This document shows, in pieces, positions 38,159 to 50,788 of a DNA stretch of 64,000 bases. How positions within the stretch are numbered: position 1 is the first letter of the stretch; the number at the start of each line of letters is the position of its first letter. This stretch comes from Aquamicrobium sp. LC103 (lineage in GTDB: Bacteria; Pseudomonadota; Alphaproteobacteria; Rhizobiales; Rhizobiaceae). Both the position numbers and the translations under genes were made by a program. The notes under the pieces are model-generated. The model did not search any database. It saw only the letters and a program-made list of their open reading frames with translations, and was not told the DNA's origin. The stretch covers positions 1 through 64,000 of the forward strand of contig NZ_LBCQ02000002.1 in the NCBI RefSeq assembly GCF_001014615.2. Direction: 5' to 3'.

Positions 38159-39355
38159 ATGCAGTTGAATGGGGCAGTCGCCGCGCCGCGATCCATAAGG
38201 GCTCGCAGCCTGCCATATGTTTTCGCCGTGGCAATGGGGCTTTGCATCCAGCCGTCGTTCGCGCAGGAACAAGCCCCGCCGCAACTCCCCGCAGGCGAGC
38301 AGCCCGCTCAGGCGCCCGCGGCGCAGGCCCCCACCACGCAGCCGGCGCCCGCCGGACAGGCTCCCGAGTCAGCGCCGGCGACCGGCGAAGCGGCACCTGC
38401 CGCTCCGGCAGCGCCGCAATCGGCGGAGCCGGTGCAGAATGCTCCCGCCGCGCAGGCGCCCGAGGCCGCGCCCGGCGCCGCTCCGCAGGAAGGAACCTCC
38501 CAGCCCTCCGTTCCGCCCGCCGCCGCCACACCGGCAGCGCCGATGCCGGGTGCTTCCTCGCAGCAGCCCGCGGAAGCCGCCGCTTCCCCGGCCGAGGAGG
38601 CTCTTCCGCCCGGCGCCGTGGGCGGTGCCAACCTGCCGCACGATCTTTCGCCTTGGGGCATGTTCATGCAGGCCGACTGGGTGGTGAAGGCCGTTATGAT
38701 CGGCCTCGCATTTGCCTCGTTCGTCACCTGGACCGTCTGGCTTGCCAAGTCGCTGGAAATCACAGGTGCGAAGACGCGCATTCGCCGCGCTCTGAAGGTG
38801 ATCGCGGAATCGCGCAGCCTCGCCGAGGCCAACAAGGCGCTCGGCAGCCGCGGCGGTCCCGGCGTTCTCCTGGTCAAGGCCGCCGCCGAGGAAGCCGCCC
38901 TCTCCGCCGGCGCGATCGACAGCGCCGGAGGCGCGGGTCTCAAGGAGCGTGTCACCTCGCGCCTCTCGCGCATCGAGGCCCAGGCCGGACGCCGGCTGAC
39001 ACGGGGAACGGGCGTGCTCGCCACGATCGGCTCGACCGCACCCTTCGTTGGACTGTTCGGCACCGTCTGGGGCATCATGAATTCCTTCATCGGCATTTCG
39101 CAGGCGCAGACCACGAACCTGGCGGTCGTCGCCCCCGGCATCGCCGAGGCGCTGCTCGCCACTGCGCTCGGTCTGGTCGCGGCCATTCCCGCCGTCGTGA
39201 TCTACAACGTCTTCGCCCGCTCGATCACCGGCTATCGCCAGTTGCTCTCCGACGCTTCGGCAGCGGTGGAGCGCCTGGTCAGTCGCGATCTCGATTTCCG
39301 CAATGTCGTGCCGCTGCGCGGCAACGCTCCTGAAATCGCCTCCGCCGCGGAGTAG
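38159..39355 (+). CDS. exbB: TonB-system energizer ExbB
   Basis: A protein of 398 residues. A signal-like N-terminus (hydrophobic to FAQ at about 35) and a long Pro/Ala/Gln-rich segment (about 36-160) precede the MotA/TolQ/ExbB domain. That domain has a first membrane helix around [20 protein letters not shown] and two later helices containing [26 protein letters not shown] and [22 protein letters not shown]. It forms the proton channel with ExbD to power TonB. ATG 38159 is chosen. Its ribosome site is weak (AAGGG) and the frame is open upstream. Confidence 0.92.
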   Translation: MQLNGAVAAPRSIRARSLPYVFAVAMGLCIQPSFAQEQAPPQLPAGEQPAQAPAAQAPTTQPAPAGQAPESAPATGEAAPAAPAAPQSAEPVQNAPAAQAPEAAPGAAPQEGTSQPSVPPAAATPAAPMPGASSQQPAEAAASPAEEALPPGAVGGANLPHDLSPWGMFMQADWVVKAVMIGLAFASFVTWTVWLAKSLEITGAKTRIRRALKVIAESRSLAEANKALGSRGGPGVLLVKAAAEEAALSAGAIDSAGGAGLKERVTSRLSRIEAQAGRRLTRGTGVLATIGSTAPFVGLFGTVWGIMNSFIGISQAQTTNLAVVAPGIAEALLATALGLVAAIPAVVIYNVFARSITGYRQLLSDASAAVERLVSRDLDFRNVVPLRGNAPEIASAAE

Positions 39356-39360
39356 TAGCC

Positions 39361-39834
39361 ATGGCCGGAAGCCTCAACAGCAGCACCGAAAGCGACGAAC
39401 TGTCGGAAAACCACGAGATCAACGTCACGCCGTTCATCGACGTGATGCTGGTTCTCCTGATCATCTTCATGGTGGCGGCGCCGCTCGCCACTGTGGACAT
39501 CAATGTCGACCTGCCCGCATCGACGGCCACACCCGCGCCCAGGCCGGACGAGCCGCTTTACCTGACGGTGAAGGAGGACCTTTCGCTCGCCATCGGCAAC
39601 GACAATGTGGCGAAGGACAGGCTGCAGGCGGCGCTCGATTCCGTCACCGAGGGTGACCGCGAGGCCCGCGTCTTCCTGCGCGCCGACAAGTCCGTCGCCT
39701 ATGGCGATCTGATGGAAGTGATGAATCTTCTGCGCGGTGCAGGCTATCTCAAGGTCGCTTTGGTCGGGTTGGAAACGGTGCCGGCATCGGATCAAAGCTC
39801 CGCCGCTCCCGCGGCGCCTGCGCAGCCGCAGTAG
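39361..39834 (+). CDS. exbD: Biopolymer transport protein ExbD
   Basis: A protein of 157 residues. There is one N-terminal membrane helix with the conserved proton-carrying aspartate D27 in NVTPFIDVMLVLLIIFMVAAPL, followed by a periplasmic domain with RADKSVAYGDLMEVMNLLRGAGYLKVALV. It lies 5 bp after exbB and 15 bp before tonB, so the three form one operon. It works with ExbB in coupling proton flow to TonB. Confidence 0.94.
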   Translation: MAGSLNSSTESDELSENHEINVTPFIDVMLVLLIIFMVAAPLATVDINVDLPASTATPAPRPDEPLYLTVKEDLSLAIGNDNVAKDRLQAALDSVTEGDREARVFLRADKSVAYGDLMEVMNLLRGAGYLKVALVGLETVPASDQSSAAPAAPAQPQ

Positions 39835-39849
39835 GAGTCGCGTTCGACG

Positions 39850-40809
39850 ATGGCAGCGCCAGCAAACCTCACCCTTGCCGGAAGCGACGACCGCGTTTCC
39901 ATGCGCGAATTCGCCGGCTGGACTGCTGCCGGCGTGGTCGTGCTCGGAGTTCACGCCGCCGCCTTCTGGATGACGGAGAATCTGCGCGAGGCGGTGCCCG
40001 CGCAAGGCGGCCCGCCGCCGGCGATCATGATCGACCTGTCGCCGGAGGTCGCGCCCGCACCGGCGCCGGAAGAGGCCGTCGCGCCCGGTCCGGAAGTTGC
40101 CGAGGATCAGCCCGAGCCGGTGGAGGAGCCCGAGGAAATCGCCGAGCCGGAACCGGCGGAGACGCCTCCGCCGCCCGTGGAGCCCGAGCCGGTTCCCGAG
40201 GAAGTCGTCGAGCCCCAGCCGGAGCCCGAGCCCGTCGAGGAGGTGGCTGAGCAGGAGCCGGTGGAGGAAACGCCGCCGGAACCCGAGATCGTGGAGGCGA
40301 TCACGCCCGAGGTGAACATCCCGTTGCCGACCGCGCGGCCCGAGCGTCCCCGTCAGGTGGCCGAAAAGGCTCCTCCGCGCAGGGAAACGCAGGCGCCGAG
40401 GAAGGAGCGGGAGCCCGCCAGGCAGAGGCCTCAGGCGCGACCGTCGGCGCCGCAGGCGGCGCAGGCCAACCAGCCGCCGCGCGCTTCCGCACGGCAGGGC
40501 GAGGCAAGGCGGGCAAGCGTGTCGCCGGAGCGCTGGCAGTCGCGCCTGACTTCCTATCTCAATCGCCACAAGCGCTATCCGCGCGGCGCAAGGAACCGTC
40601 GCGAGGAGGGAACCGTCACGCTTTCCTTCTCGATCGATCCCTCGGGTCGCGTCCTGTCCGCGAGCATTGCCCGTTCCTCGGGCTATCCGGAACTCGACAA
40701 GGAGGTGCTCGACATGGTGCGTCGCGTTTCGCCGGTTCCCGCCCCGCCGCCGGAGATCGCCCGGCCGCGCATGAACCTCGCCGTGCCGGTACAGTTTTCG
40801 ATACGCTGA
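39850..40809 (+). CDS. tonB: TonB family protein
   Basis: A protein of 319 residues. An N-terminal membrane anchor (about 20-40, WTAAGVVVLGVHAAAFWM) is followed by a very acidic Pro/Glu-rich spacer (about 55-155), then a basic Pro/Arg-rich stretch, then the C-terminal TonB domain (about 225-319) with RYPRGARNRREEGTVTLSFSIDPSGRVLSASIARSSGYPELD. It spans the periplasm and transfers energy to outer-membrane receptors. No receptor gene lies alongside. Confidence 0.92.
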   Translation: MAAPANLTLAGSDDRVSMREFAGWTAAGVVVLGVHAAAFWMTENLREAVPAQGGPPPAIMIDLSPEVAPAPAPEEAVAPGPEVAEDQPEPVEEPEEIAEPEPAETPPPPVEPEPVPEEVVEPQPEPEPVEEVAEQEPVEETPPEPEIVEAITPEVNIPLPTARPERPRQVAEKAPPRRETQAPRKEREPARQRPQARPSAPQAAQANQPPRASARQGEARRASVSPERWQSRLTSYLNRHKRYPRGARNRREEGTVTLSFSIDPSGRVLSASIARSSGYPELDKEVLDMVRRVSPVPAPPPEIARPRMNLAVPVQFSIR

Positions 40810-40834
40810 GGCATCGATCTGGCGGGTGGGTAAT

Positions 40835-40869
40835 ATCCTCCGCCGTCATCCCGGGTGGCGGCGAAGGAT
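40835..40869. terminator. Stem-loop between convergent tonB and lysE genes
   Basis: Arms of 14 bp (40835-40848 and 40856-40869), with one mismatch and one wobble, enclose a 7-base loop (TCCCGGG). Short AT stretches flank both sides. It lies 26 bp after tonB and 30 bp after the lysE stop, so it probably ends transcription from both. Confidence 0.6.
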
Positions 40870-40898
40870 TATTAATCTCTCCGCATCCGCGATGTGCG

Positions 40899-41546
40899 TC
40901 AGGTCTGACGTTCGAGCGCCAGCCTGACGCCGAAAGCGACGAGAACCGAGCCGGTGATGCCGTCGAGCGTCCGCGACACCGCGGGCCGCTGCAGCGTGCG
41001 CGCTACCGGGCGCGTGGCGAACGTCAACGCGCCAAGCCAGGCGACGCCCATCAGCGCGTGAATGGCCGCAAGCAGGATGCTGAAGGTGACGACGCTCGCG
41101 CCGGCCGGGATGAATTGCGGCAGGAAGCTGACATAGAAGACGCCGACTTTCGGGTTGAGCAGGTTGGTCAGCATGCCGCGCAGGAACCAGCGCGGCCCCT
41201 TGGCCGGTCTCCTCTCGCCCGGCGCATCCCCGGAAACCGCCGCCCGCGCCTTGCCCCTGAGGGCGCTCAGGATCATCTGCAGGCCCAGATAGACGAGGTA
41301 GGCCGCTCCGGCGATCTGCAGGATGGCATAGGCCGTTTCGGAAACCGCGAGCAGGGCGCCGAAGCCGAGCGCGGCTATGACGCCCCAGCCGAGGACGCCC
41401 GCCGAAATGCCGATGCCGGCGAGAAGCGCGTTCTTCGTGCCTTCCACGGCGGCGGTGCGCAAGACCAGCGCTGTGTCGATGCCAGGCGTCAGCGTCAGCA
41501 GCGCGGCGGCGATCGAGAAGGCGATCAGGGCGGATGAGGTGTCCAT
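40899..41546 (-). CDS. LysE family amino-acid exporter
   Basis: A protein of 215 residues with about six membrane helices. It has the LysE/RhtB N-terminal pattern TLTPGIDTALVLRTA, then GISAGVLGWG and NLLNPKVGVFYVSFLPQFI at about 125. Such proteins export amino acids or related compounds. The frame is open 34 codons upstream, but ATG 41546 gives the normal N-terminus. It is 40 bp downstream of the amidase gene on the same strand and may be co-transcribed. Confidence 0.88.
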   Translation of the reverse strand: MDTSSALIAFSIAAALLTLTPGIDTALVLRTAAVEGTKNALLAGIGISAGVLGWGVIAALGFGALLAVSETAYAILQIAGAAYLVYLGLQMILSALRGKARAAVSGDAPGERRPAKGPRWFLRGMLTNLLNPKVGVFYVSFLPQFIPAGASVVTFSILLAAIHALMGVAWLGALTFATRPVARTLQRPAVSRTLDGITGSVLVAFGVRLALERQT

Positions 41547-41586
41547 TGCCGGCTTCCTATGGAATGACCACGCCCGCGCGCCCGGA

Positions 41587-43026
41587 TTATCGATCTGCCT
41601 GCGGGCCGTCGCGACCCGTTTTCGGATCGATAGGATTGACGGTGCCAAGGTCGAGCAGCTTCTCGAGCTGCGCCGCAGCTCCGATCAGCTTTGCCTCCCC
41701 TCGCGGTCTTGCGACGATCTGCAGACCGACGGGAAGCCCTTCGCTGGTGAAGCCGCAAGGCAGCGAAAGTGCCGGAGCTCCGGTCAGCGTAATGGCGTAG
41801 GCGATCGCCAGCCAGTCGATATAGGTGGCGAACTTCACGCCGCCGCACTCCTCGACGTAGCGCGTCTCGACAGGGTAGGGCGCGACGATCGTCGCCGGTG
41901 TCATCAGCACATCGTAATCGTCGAAGAAGGCATGGGCGCGCTTCATCATCTCGCCACGCTTCGTCTGGGCGCGCACCAGGTCGGCCATGGTGAGCTTGAG
42001 CCCCTTTTCGATGTTCCAGATCACCTCCGGCTTGAGCAGGTCGGCGTGGTCCTTCAGTTTCTGCGCATGCGAGGCGGCGAAGCCGGCAGCCCGCAGCGTC
42101 TGAAAAGTCTCATGCGCCTCGTTGAAGTCGGGATGAGCATCTTCCACCGTGACACCGATCTCGGCAAAGCGGTAGGCGGCGCGGCGGCAGGTCTCCGCCA
42201 CCTCCGGATCGACCGGCGTGATGCCGAGGTCGGGACTGAAGGCGACCTTGCGGAGCCGACCGGGCGTTCTGGCGGCTTCGAGATAGCTCCGTTGCTCGCG
42301 CGGCAGCGAGATCGGATCGGTGACCTCCTCGCCCGACATGGCGTCGAGCAACAGCGCCACGTCCTCCACCGTGCGCGCCATCGGACCTTCGACGGCGAGA
42401 ATATCGTCGGCGAGCACGCCGGGGTCGCGGGCGACCCTGCCGGGGCTCGGCCGCATGCCGACGATGCCGCAGAAGCTCGCCGGATTGCGCAGCGAGCCGC
42501 CGAGGTCGGAGCCTTGCGCCACCCAAGCCATGCCGGTGGCGAGCGCCACCGCCGCGCCGCCGCTGGAGCCCGCCGCCGAGCGGTCGGTGTTCCAGGGATT
42601 GCGCGTTGCGCCGAACACTTCGTTGAAAGTGTTGGCGCCCGCGCCGAATTCGGGCGTGGCGGATTTTGCGTAGACGATGGCGCCATCGCGTTCGAGATGG
42701 GTGACCATCACGTCCGATCTTTCGGGAACGAAATCGGCGTAGATCGGTGAGCCGTAGGTGGTGCGCACGCCCTCGACCTCGGTCAAATCCTTGATCGGCA
42801 CCGGCAGGCCGGCGAGGCGGCCGCGCTCCGCGACCGGCTTCTTCATCAGTTCGCGCGCATTGGCGCGGGAGCGGTCGAAACACAGCGTCGGCAGCGCGTT
42901 GACCGATTTATCCACCTCTTCGATCCGTTCCTCCAGCGCGTCGAGCAGGTCGAGCGGCGTTATCTCCTCCGTCCTGAGCTTGTCGACGATTGCGCTTGCG
43001 GATTGGCGGATGAGGTTCGAGGTCAT
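41587..43026 (-). CDS. Amidase (amidase-signature family)
   Basis: A protein of 479 residues with the Ser-cisSer-Lys triad of the amidase signature family: K79 in PVPIKD, the Ser pair at 154-155 in AGSSGGAAVA, and nucleophile S178 in GSDLGGSLR. It hydrolyses an amide bond, but the substrate is not predictable. ATG 43026 is chosen; a TTG two codons upstream has a GGGAG site at better distance and is an alternative. It is divergent from guaB (242 bp between). Confidence 0.88.
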   Translation of the reverse strand: MTSNLIRQSASAIVDKLRTEEITPLDLLDALEERIEEVDKSVNALPTLCFDRSRANARELMKKPVAERGRLAGLPVPIKDLTEVEGVRTTYGSPIYADFVPERSDVMVTHLERDGAIVYAKSATPEFGAGANTFNEVFGATRNPWNTDRSAAGSSGGAAVALATGMAWVAQGSDLGGSLRNPASFCGIVGMRPSPGRVARDPGVLADDILAVEGPMARTVEDVALLLDAMSGEEVTDPISLPREQRSYLEAARTPGRLRKVAFSPDLGITPVDPEVAETCRRAAYRFAEIGVTVEDAHPDFNEAHETFQTLRAAGFAASHAQKLKDHADLLKPEVIWNIEKGLKLTMADLVRAQTKRGEMMKRAHAFFDDYDVLMTPATIVAPYPVETRYVEECGGVKFATYIDWLAIAYAITLTGAPALSLPCGFTSEGLPVGLQIVARPRGEAKLIGAAAQLEKLLDLGTVNPIDPKTGRDGPQADR

Positions 43027-43082
43027 GGTCAAGTTGTGTCTCCCATTCAGTTCGAGCCAGCTTTGCGGAAAGCTGGCCGTGA

Positions 43083-44771
<1,689 letters not shown>

Positions 44772-45026
44772 CCGGCCCGCACCGTCGCGTCGGACGGTGT
44801 GCGAGGAGATTGCACCGAGCTCCGGACGGCGCGTCATAATGAGTCACCTGGCGTGTCGTCGAAGCTGATTGTTCGGTTGCCCGAACCGCGGATAAGTCCT
44901 GGAACGGACGTGCGTTCCGGGCCATCCGTCGCGCCAATTCTGTCGACAACCCCGCCGCGGAGCTCGCCCGGTCTCGCATTGCGGCGTTTCTTCGCTAAGC
45001 TCCGCGTTGCAGACGGAGGTGCCGCA

Positions 45027-45446
45027 ATGAACCAGATCGCCATTTTCTGGCCGATGATCGCCCATGTCCTTCTGGTCTATATCATCTACGCGCTGATGTT
45101 CTTCGCGCGCCGCAAGGCGGTGCGCGTGGGCAGCGCGAAGATCTCGCAGTTCCGCGAGAACAGGAACGAGCCGCCGGAAAGCCTCTTCATCCGCAACAAT
45201 CTCGCCAATCAGTTCGAGCTGCCGGTGCTGTTCCACGCGGTCTGCCTGGCGCTCTACGCGACGAGCGGAGCCGGTTTCCTGGCAGTGGTTCTGGCGTGGA
45301 TATTCGTGGCCATGCGCTATGTGCACGCGGCGATCCACGTCACCTCAAACCGGATTCTCCACCGCCAGCTTGCCTTCTCGCTCGGCACCTTCGTTCTCGG
45401 TGTGATGTGGATCCTTCTGGCCGTGCACCTCCTCCAGATCGCTTGA
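45027..45446 (+). CDS. MAPEG family membrane protein
   Basis: A protein of 139 residues with four membrane helices (about 7-25, 62-80, 84-102 and 112-136). The pattern includes FIRNNLANQFELPVLFHAVC and AMRYVHAAIHVTSNRILHRQ, typical of the MAPEG superfamily of glutathione- and eicosanoid-related membrane proteins. The bacterial role is unknown. A GGAGGT site precedes the ATG. The last 102 bp overlap the 3' end of the convergent oxyR gene. Confidence 0.8.
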   Translation: MNQIAIFWPMIAHVLLVYIIYALMFFARRKAVRVGSAKISQFRENRNEPPESLFIRNNLANQFELPVLFHAVCLALYATSGAGFLAVVLAWIFVAMRYVHAAIHVTSNRILHRQLAFSLGTFVLGVMWILLAVHLLQIA

Positions 45447-46334
45447 GATCGGCGCCAACTGCCGCACGACGCCGGCGAGCGCCAGGCACTCGCCCTGACG
45501 GCTGGAATTCCTGCGCCAGGCAAAGCCGATGGTCCGGGACGGCATCGGCTCGGCGAAGGGCACCACCTTCAGATCGAGCATCGGAGTGCCCGTCGCCATC
45601 TCCGGAATGAGCGTCACGCCCTGGCCGTGCGCCACCATCTGCAAGAGCGTCGTCAGGCTCGTCGCGCCGTAATTCGTCATCGCCGTCGGTCGCACCTTGC
45701 CGCAGACGGCGAGCGCCTGGTCGCGCATGCAATGGCCTTCCTCGAGCAGCATCAGCCGTTCCAGCGCCGGGCTTTCCGGCGGCACCGGCGGCGAGACGAA
45801 ATCCGGATCGGCGGCGGGCACGGCGAGGAAGAACCGGTCCTCGAACAGTTCCTCCACAGTCAGTCCATGGCTGTCGAGCGGCAGGGCCGCGACCATGCCG
45901 TCCAGGCGGCCGGCGATCGTCTCCTCGATCAGCGTCGAGGTGATCGTTTCGCGCAGCTCGAGCACCAACGCCGGAAAGCGGCGCCTGATCTCCGGCAGCA
46001 GCGACGGCAGCAGGTAGGGCGCCACCGTCGGAATGACGCCGAGCCGGAAACGGCCTTCCATCGGTGCGCGTCCGTTGCCGCCCCCCGCCTCGACCTCGCG
46101 AAGCTCCGACAGGATGCGCTCGATTCGGGGCCTGAGCGCACGCGCGTCCTCGGTGAGCTGGACGATCCGGCCTCCGCGATCGAAAAGCCGGCGGCCAAGC
46201 CGTTCCTCCATTTCCGCGATCTGCGAGGAGAGCGCCGGCTGGGTCACGCCCACGAGGGCAGCCGCCCGGCCGAAATGCAGCGTTTCGGCCAGCGCCTCGA
46301 AATATTCCATCTGCCGGACGGTCAGCCTTATCAT
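45345..46334 (-). CDS. oxyR: LysR-type peroxide sensor OxyR
   Basis: A protein of 329 residues. The N-terminal LysR helix-turn-helix (MEYFEALAETLHFGRAAALVGVTQPALSSQIAEMEERLG) is followed by the redox domain with the sensor cysteines C202 (EGHCMRDQA) and C211 (VCGKVRP), which match C199 and C208 of E. coli OxyR in spacing. Oxidation would form a disulfide and activate katG, which is divergent. The C-terminus is about 25 residues longer than usual. The extra tail (from about residue 303) is read from the strand opposite the end of the MAPEG gene. Confidence 0.93.
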   Translation of the reverse strand: MIRLTVRQMEYFEALAETLHFGRAAALVGVTQPALSSQIAEMEERLGRRLFDRGGRIVQLTEDARALRPRIERILSELREVEAGGGNGRAPMEGRFRLGVIPTVAPYLLPSLLPEIRRRFPALVLELRETITSTLIEETIAGRLDGMVAALPLDSHGLTVEELFEDRFFLAVPAADPDFVSPPVPPESPALERLMLLEEGHCMRDQALAVCGKVRPTAMTNYGATSLTTLLQMVAHGQGVTLIPEMATGTPMLDLKVVPFAEPMPSRTIGFAWRRNSSRQGECLALAGVVRQLAPISSDLEEVHGQKDPHHTENEGAEREGKLAVENPV

Positions 46335-46340
46335 AATCTC

Positions 46341-46380
46341 AGGTTATCGAAACGAATAGGAAACGCAATTTGTTTCTATC
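46341..46380. promoter_or_regulatory. Candidate OxyR-binding region between oxyR and katG
   Basis: The region next to the oxyR start contains ATAG (46356-46359) and CTAT (46376-46379) flanking a dyad with GAAAC and GTTTC around a 7-base centre. OxyR sites are built from ATAG/CTAT elements, but the spacing here is not the classical N7, so the exact site is uncertain. It lies about 150-190 bp before katG. Confidence 0.4.
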
Positions 46381-46465
46381 GTCGGCCGGCGTTAGTTTTG
46401 AATTATTCCAGACTGAGGAGTCCGAATCCGCGCGCCCAGCACGGCCCGGGACCCGCCAGCAGTGA

Positions 46466-48706
<2,241 letters not shown>

Positions 48707-48727
48707 TATAACCAACGATTGCGATCA

Positions 48728-48792
48728 GGCGGCCGGCCGAATGGCCTGCCGCCCTCGACATGAAACAGGCGCGGAGCGATCCGCGCCTGTTT
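48728..48792. terminator. Tandem terminators between katG and the VOC gene
   Basis: Two hairpins: one at 48728-48753 (11-bp stem with one mismatch, GAAT loop) and a perfect one at 48763-48792 (13-bp stem AAACAGGCGCGGA with its complement, GCGA loop). The second has A's before and T's after the GC core, so it works on both strands. It separates convergent katG and the VOC gene. Confidence 0.8.
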
Positions 48793-48818
48793 CGCTTTTC
48801 GGCACTCCTTGGCGAGGC

Positions 48819-49250
48819 CTATTTCTTCACCGGCGCGTTCATGGCCCAGGAAATGCCGAACGGGTCACGGAGCTGGCCCCAGCGGTCGCCCCAGAACATG
48901 ACGTCGAGCGGCGAGACCACTTCCATGCCGGCCTTGACCGCCCGGTCCCACCAGGCGTCGATCTCGTCGGTCTTGAGCAGAAGCTGCATCGTATAGCCCT
49001 GGGGCTGCTGGTGCGGATGGCCATGCTCGGGATAGGCGTCGCACAGCATCAGCGACGAGCCGTTTACGTAGAGATGGACATGCATCGTCCGGCCCTGCTC
49101 GTCCGGCGGAACGGCGAAGGCGGTCTCGGCGCCGAAAGCTTCCCTGTAGAATTCCGCGGCCTTCAGCGCGCCGTCCACCTCAAGATAGGGGACCAGCCCG
49201 CCAAGCACTTTCGCGGCCTGATATTCGGTTTGGGTGTTGGTATCGGTCAT
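48819..49250 (-). CDS. VOC-family (glyoxalase-like, PhnB type) protein
   Basis: A protein of 143 residues with one vicinal-oxygen-chelate module of the PhnB/YaeR type: LVPYLEVDGALKAAEFYREAFGAE, HVHLYVNGSSLMLCD and the C-terminal DVMFWGDRWGQLRDPFGISWAM. Such proteins bind metal and act as glyoxalases, fosfomycin-type enzymes or dioxygenases, but PhnB-like members mostly lack known activity. The start at 49250 is supported by a GAGGAGAA site. Confidence 0.8.
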   Translation of the reverse strand: MTDTNTQTEYQAAKVLGGLVPYLEVDGALKAAEFYREAFGAETAFAVPPDEQGRTMHVHLYVNGSSLMLCDAYPEHGHPHQQPQGYTMQLLLKTDEIDAWWDRAVKAGMEVVSPLDVMFWGDRWGQLRDPFGISWAMNAPVKK

Positions 49251-49356
49251 GTCGGTTCTCCTCTGTGCATGAACGCTTGTCGTCGAATTCTGTCGAGACG
49301 ACGAAACAGCGGAGGCGGAATCGACAGGCGGGGAGAATTTTTTTTGACAGACGGAA

Positions 49357-49382
49357 GATGGGCGCCGGCAAGGGCGCCCATC
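49357..49382 (-). terminator. Hairpin after the SMR exporter gene
   Basis: A perfect 10-bp stem, GATGGGCGCC (49357-49366) with GGCGCCCATC (49373-49382), starts 12 bp after the stop of the minus-strand SMR gene. The minus-strand downstream is not a T-tract (a run of T is on the plus strand), so it may be a Rho-dependent or mRNA-stabilising end. Confidence 0.5.
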
Positions 49383-49393
49383 AATGCGCGGCT

Positions 49394-49711
49394 TCAGACG
49401 GTGGACAGCTTCAGGCCGACGATGCCGGCCAGGATCAGGCTGACGCTGGCGATGCGGAACAAGGTCGCGGCCTCGCCGAGCACCACGATGCCAACGACGA
49501 AGGCACCGACAGCGCCGATGCCGGTCCAGATCGCATAGGCGGTGCCCAGCGGCAGGGTGCGCATCGCGAAGGACAGCAATCCGAAGCTGACGATCATCGT
49601 AGCGATGGTGATGACGCTCGGGACGAGTTTGGTGAAGCCGTCGGACTGCTTCATCGTCGAAGCCCAGACGATTTCGAACACGCCGGCAAGAACAAGATAG
49701 AGCCAAGCCAT
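49394..49711 (-). CDS. Small multidrug-resistance family exporter (SugE/Gdx type)
   Basis: A protein of 105 residues with four membrane helices and the conserved glutamate E13 in [20 protein letters not shown]. The sequence resembles the SugE/Gdx branch, with the [16 protein letters not shown] signature, which exports guanidinium rather than hydrophobic drugs. No guanidine riboswitch is visible upstream. The gene follows atpB after 23 bp on the same strand, an unusual pairing. Confidence 0.88.
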   Translation of the reverse strand: MAWLYLVLAGVFEIVWASTMKQSDGFTKLVPSVITIATMIVSFGLLSFAMRTLPLGTAYAIWTGIGAVGAFVVGIVVLGEAATLFRIASVSLILAGIVGLKLSTV

Positions 49712-49734
49712 GGCAGATTAACTCCGATTCAACT

Positions 49735-50484
49735 TTAGTGACTAGGGTGGAGCGCGTCGTTGAGATACATGCAGGTGAGCATCGTGAAGATGTATGCCTG
49801 TATCACCGACATCAGCAGTTCGAGCGCGGTCAGCGCGGTCGTCATCGCCAGCGGCAGAAGCGCTCCGGCGATGCCGATCGCGCCGAGCGAGCCGAGGCCG
49901 ACCACGAAGCCGGCGAAGACCTTCAGCGTGATATGCCCCGCCAGCATGACCGCGAACAGGCGCACGGAATGGCTCACCGGACGCGATATGTAGGAGACAA
50001 GCTCGATCGGGATGATGATCGGCGCGAGCACGAGCGGCACGCCTGCCGGCATGAACAGCCGGAAGAACGAAAGTCCGTGGCGCAGGAGTCCGTAGACCGT
50101 CACCGTTGCGAACACCAGCATCGCCAGCGAGAAGGTGACGATGATGTGGCTCGTAACCGTGAAGGCGTAGGGGAACATGCCGATCAGGTTCGCCACCAGC
50201 ACGAACATGAACAGCGAGAACACCAGCGGAAAGAACCGCATGCCCTTCTCGCCGGCATTGTCGCGCAGGGTTTTCGAGACGAACTCGTAGAGCAGCTCCG
50301 CCGATGCCTGCCATCTGCCCGGAACCAGACTGCGCCTGGTTGTCGAGAAAAGCAGGAACGCGCCGGCGAGAACGACCGTGAGCACCATGTAGGCCGCAGA
50401 ATTGGTGAAGGCGATCTCGCTGCCTCCGATCTCCGCGATACGGAACAGTTCCTTGATCTCGAATTGTTCGATTGGCCCGGCCAT
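49735..50484 (-). CDS. atpB: F0F1 ATP synthase subunit a, isolated and divergent copy
   Basis: A protein of 249 residues with five or six membrane helices and the essential half-channel arginine R175 in [14 protein letters not shown]. The flanking Asn four residues later, normally present (RLFANM in rhizobia, RLFGNM in E. coli), is Val179 here. It is strongly similar to rhizobial AtpB in the N-terminal and C-terminal parts ([37 protein letters not shown]). The usual neighbours atpI, atpE, atpF and atpF' are absent, so this is probably a second, lone paralogue rather than the operon copy. Function in ATP synthesis is uncertain. Confidence 0.82.
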   Translation of the reverse strand: MAGPIEQFEIKELFRIAEIGGSEIAFTNSAAYMVLTVVLAGAFLLFSTTRRSLVPGRWQASAELLYEFVSKTLRDNAGEKGMRFFPLVFSLFMFVLVANLIGMFPYAFTVTSHIIVTFSLAMLVFATVTVYGLLRHGLSFFRLFMPAGVPLVLAPIIIPIELVSYISRPVSHSVRLFAVMLAGHITLKVFAGFVVGLGSLGAIGIAGALLPLAMTTALTALELLMSVIQAYIFTMLTCMYLNDALHPSH

Positions 50485-50788
50485 CAGATACCCCGTGCGT
50501 TGGAAGGTGGGTGAAGGATCGACGTGAGGCGGCGTGCCGCCATGCAGGCAGGGCGCATGGCGGTCCTGCGACCGGCAATGCCGTTCGCCACGGATTCAGC
50601 TGTCGATTTGAATGTGAAGGGAAAAGTCGAAGGAAGGAAGGCTGTCATCATCTCTCTCGTCGAGATAATGGGGCCGTCCCCGTTCGAAACGTCGGCGCGG
50701 GTCGTCCCGCGCGCCGCTTACATAGGCAGATTCAAGGCGGATGGCAAGAAGTGCCGGTCCGCCCGGTCCTTGGAATTTCAGGGCCGGC
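50485..50788. other. Intergenic region between uvrB and atpB
   Basis: About 300 bp upstream of atpB on the minus strand and downstream of uvrB. It must hold the atpB promoter. No convincing -35/-10 pair, terminator or RNA gene was seen. Short frames here have no ribosome site or family resemblance. No atpI-like gene is present. Confidence 0.5.

Noticed and set aside
44772-45026. Possible short gene or RNA between guaB and the MAPEG gene
   Set aside because: Frames here lack ribosome sites and family resemblance. A 7-bp stem near 44780-44799 has no T-tract.
49712-49734. Guanidine riboswitch for the SugE/Gdx-type exporter
   Set aside because: Only 23 bp separate it from atpB and no riboswitch-like structure is present.
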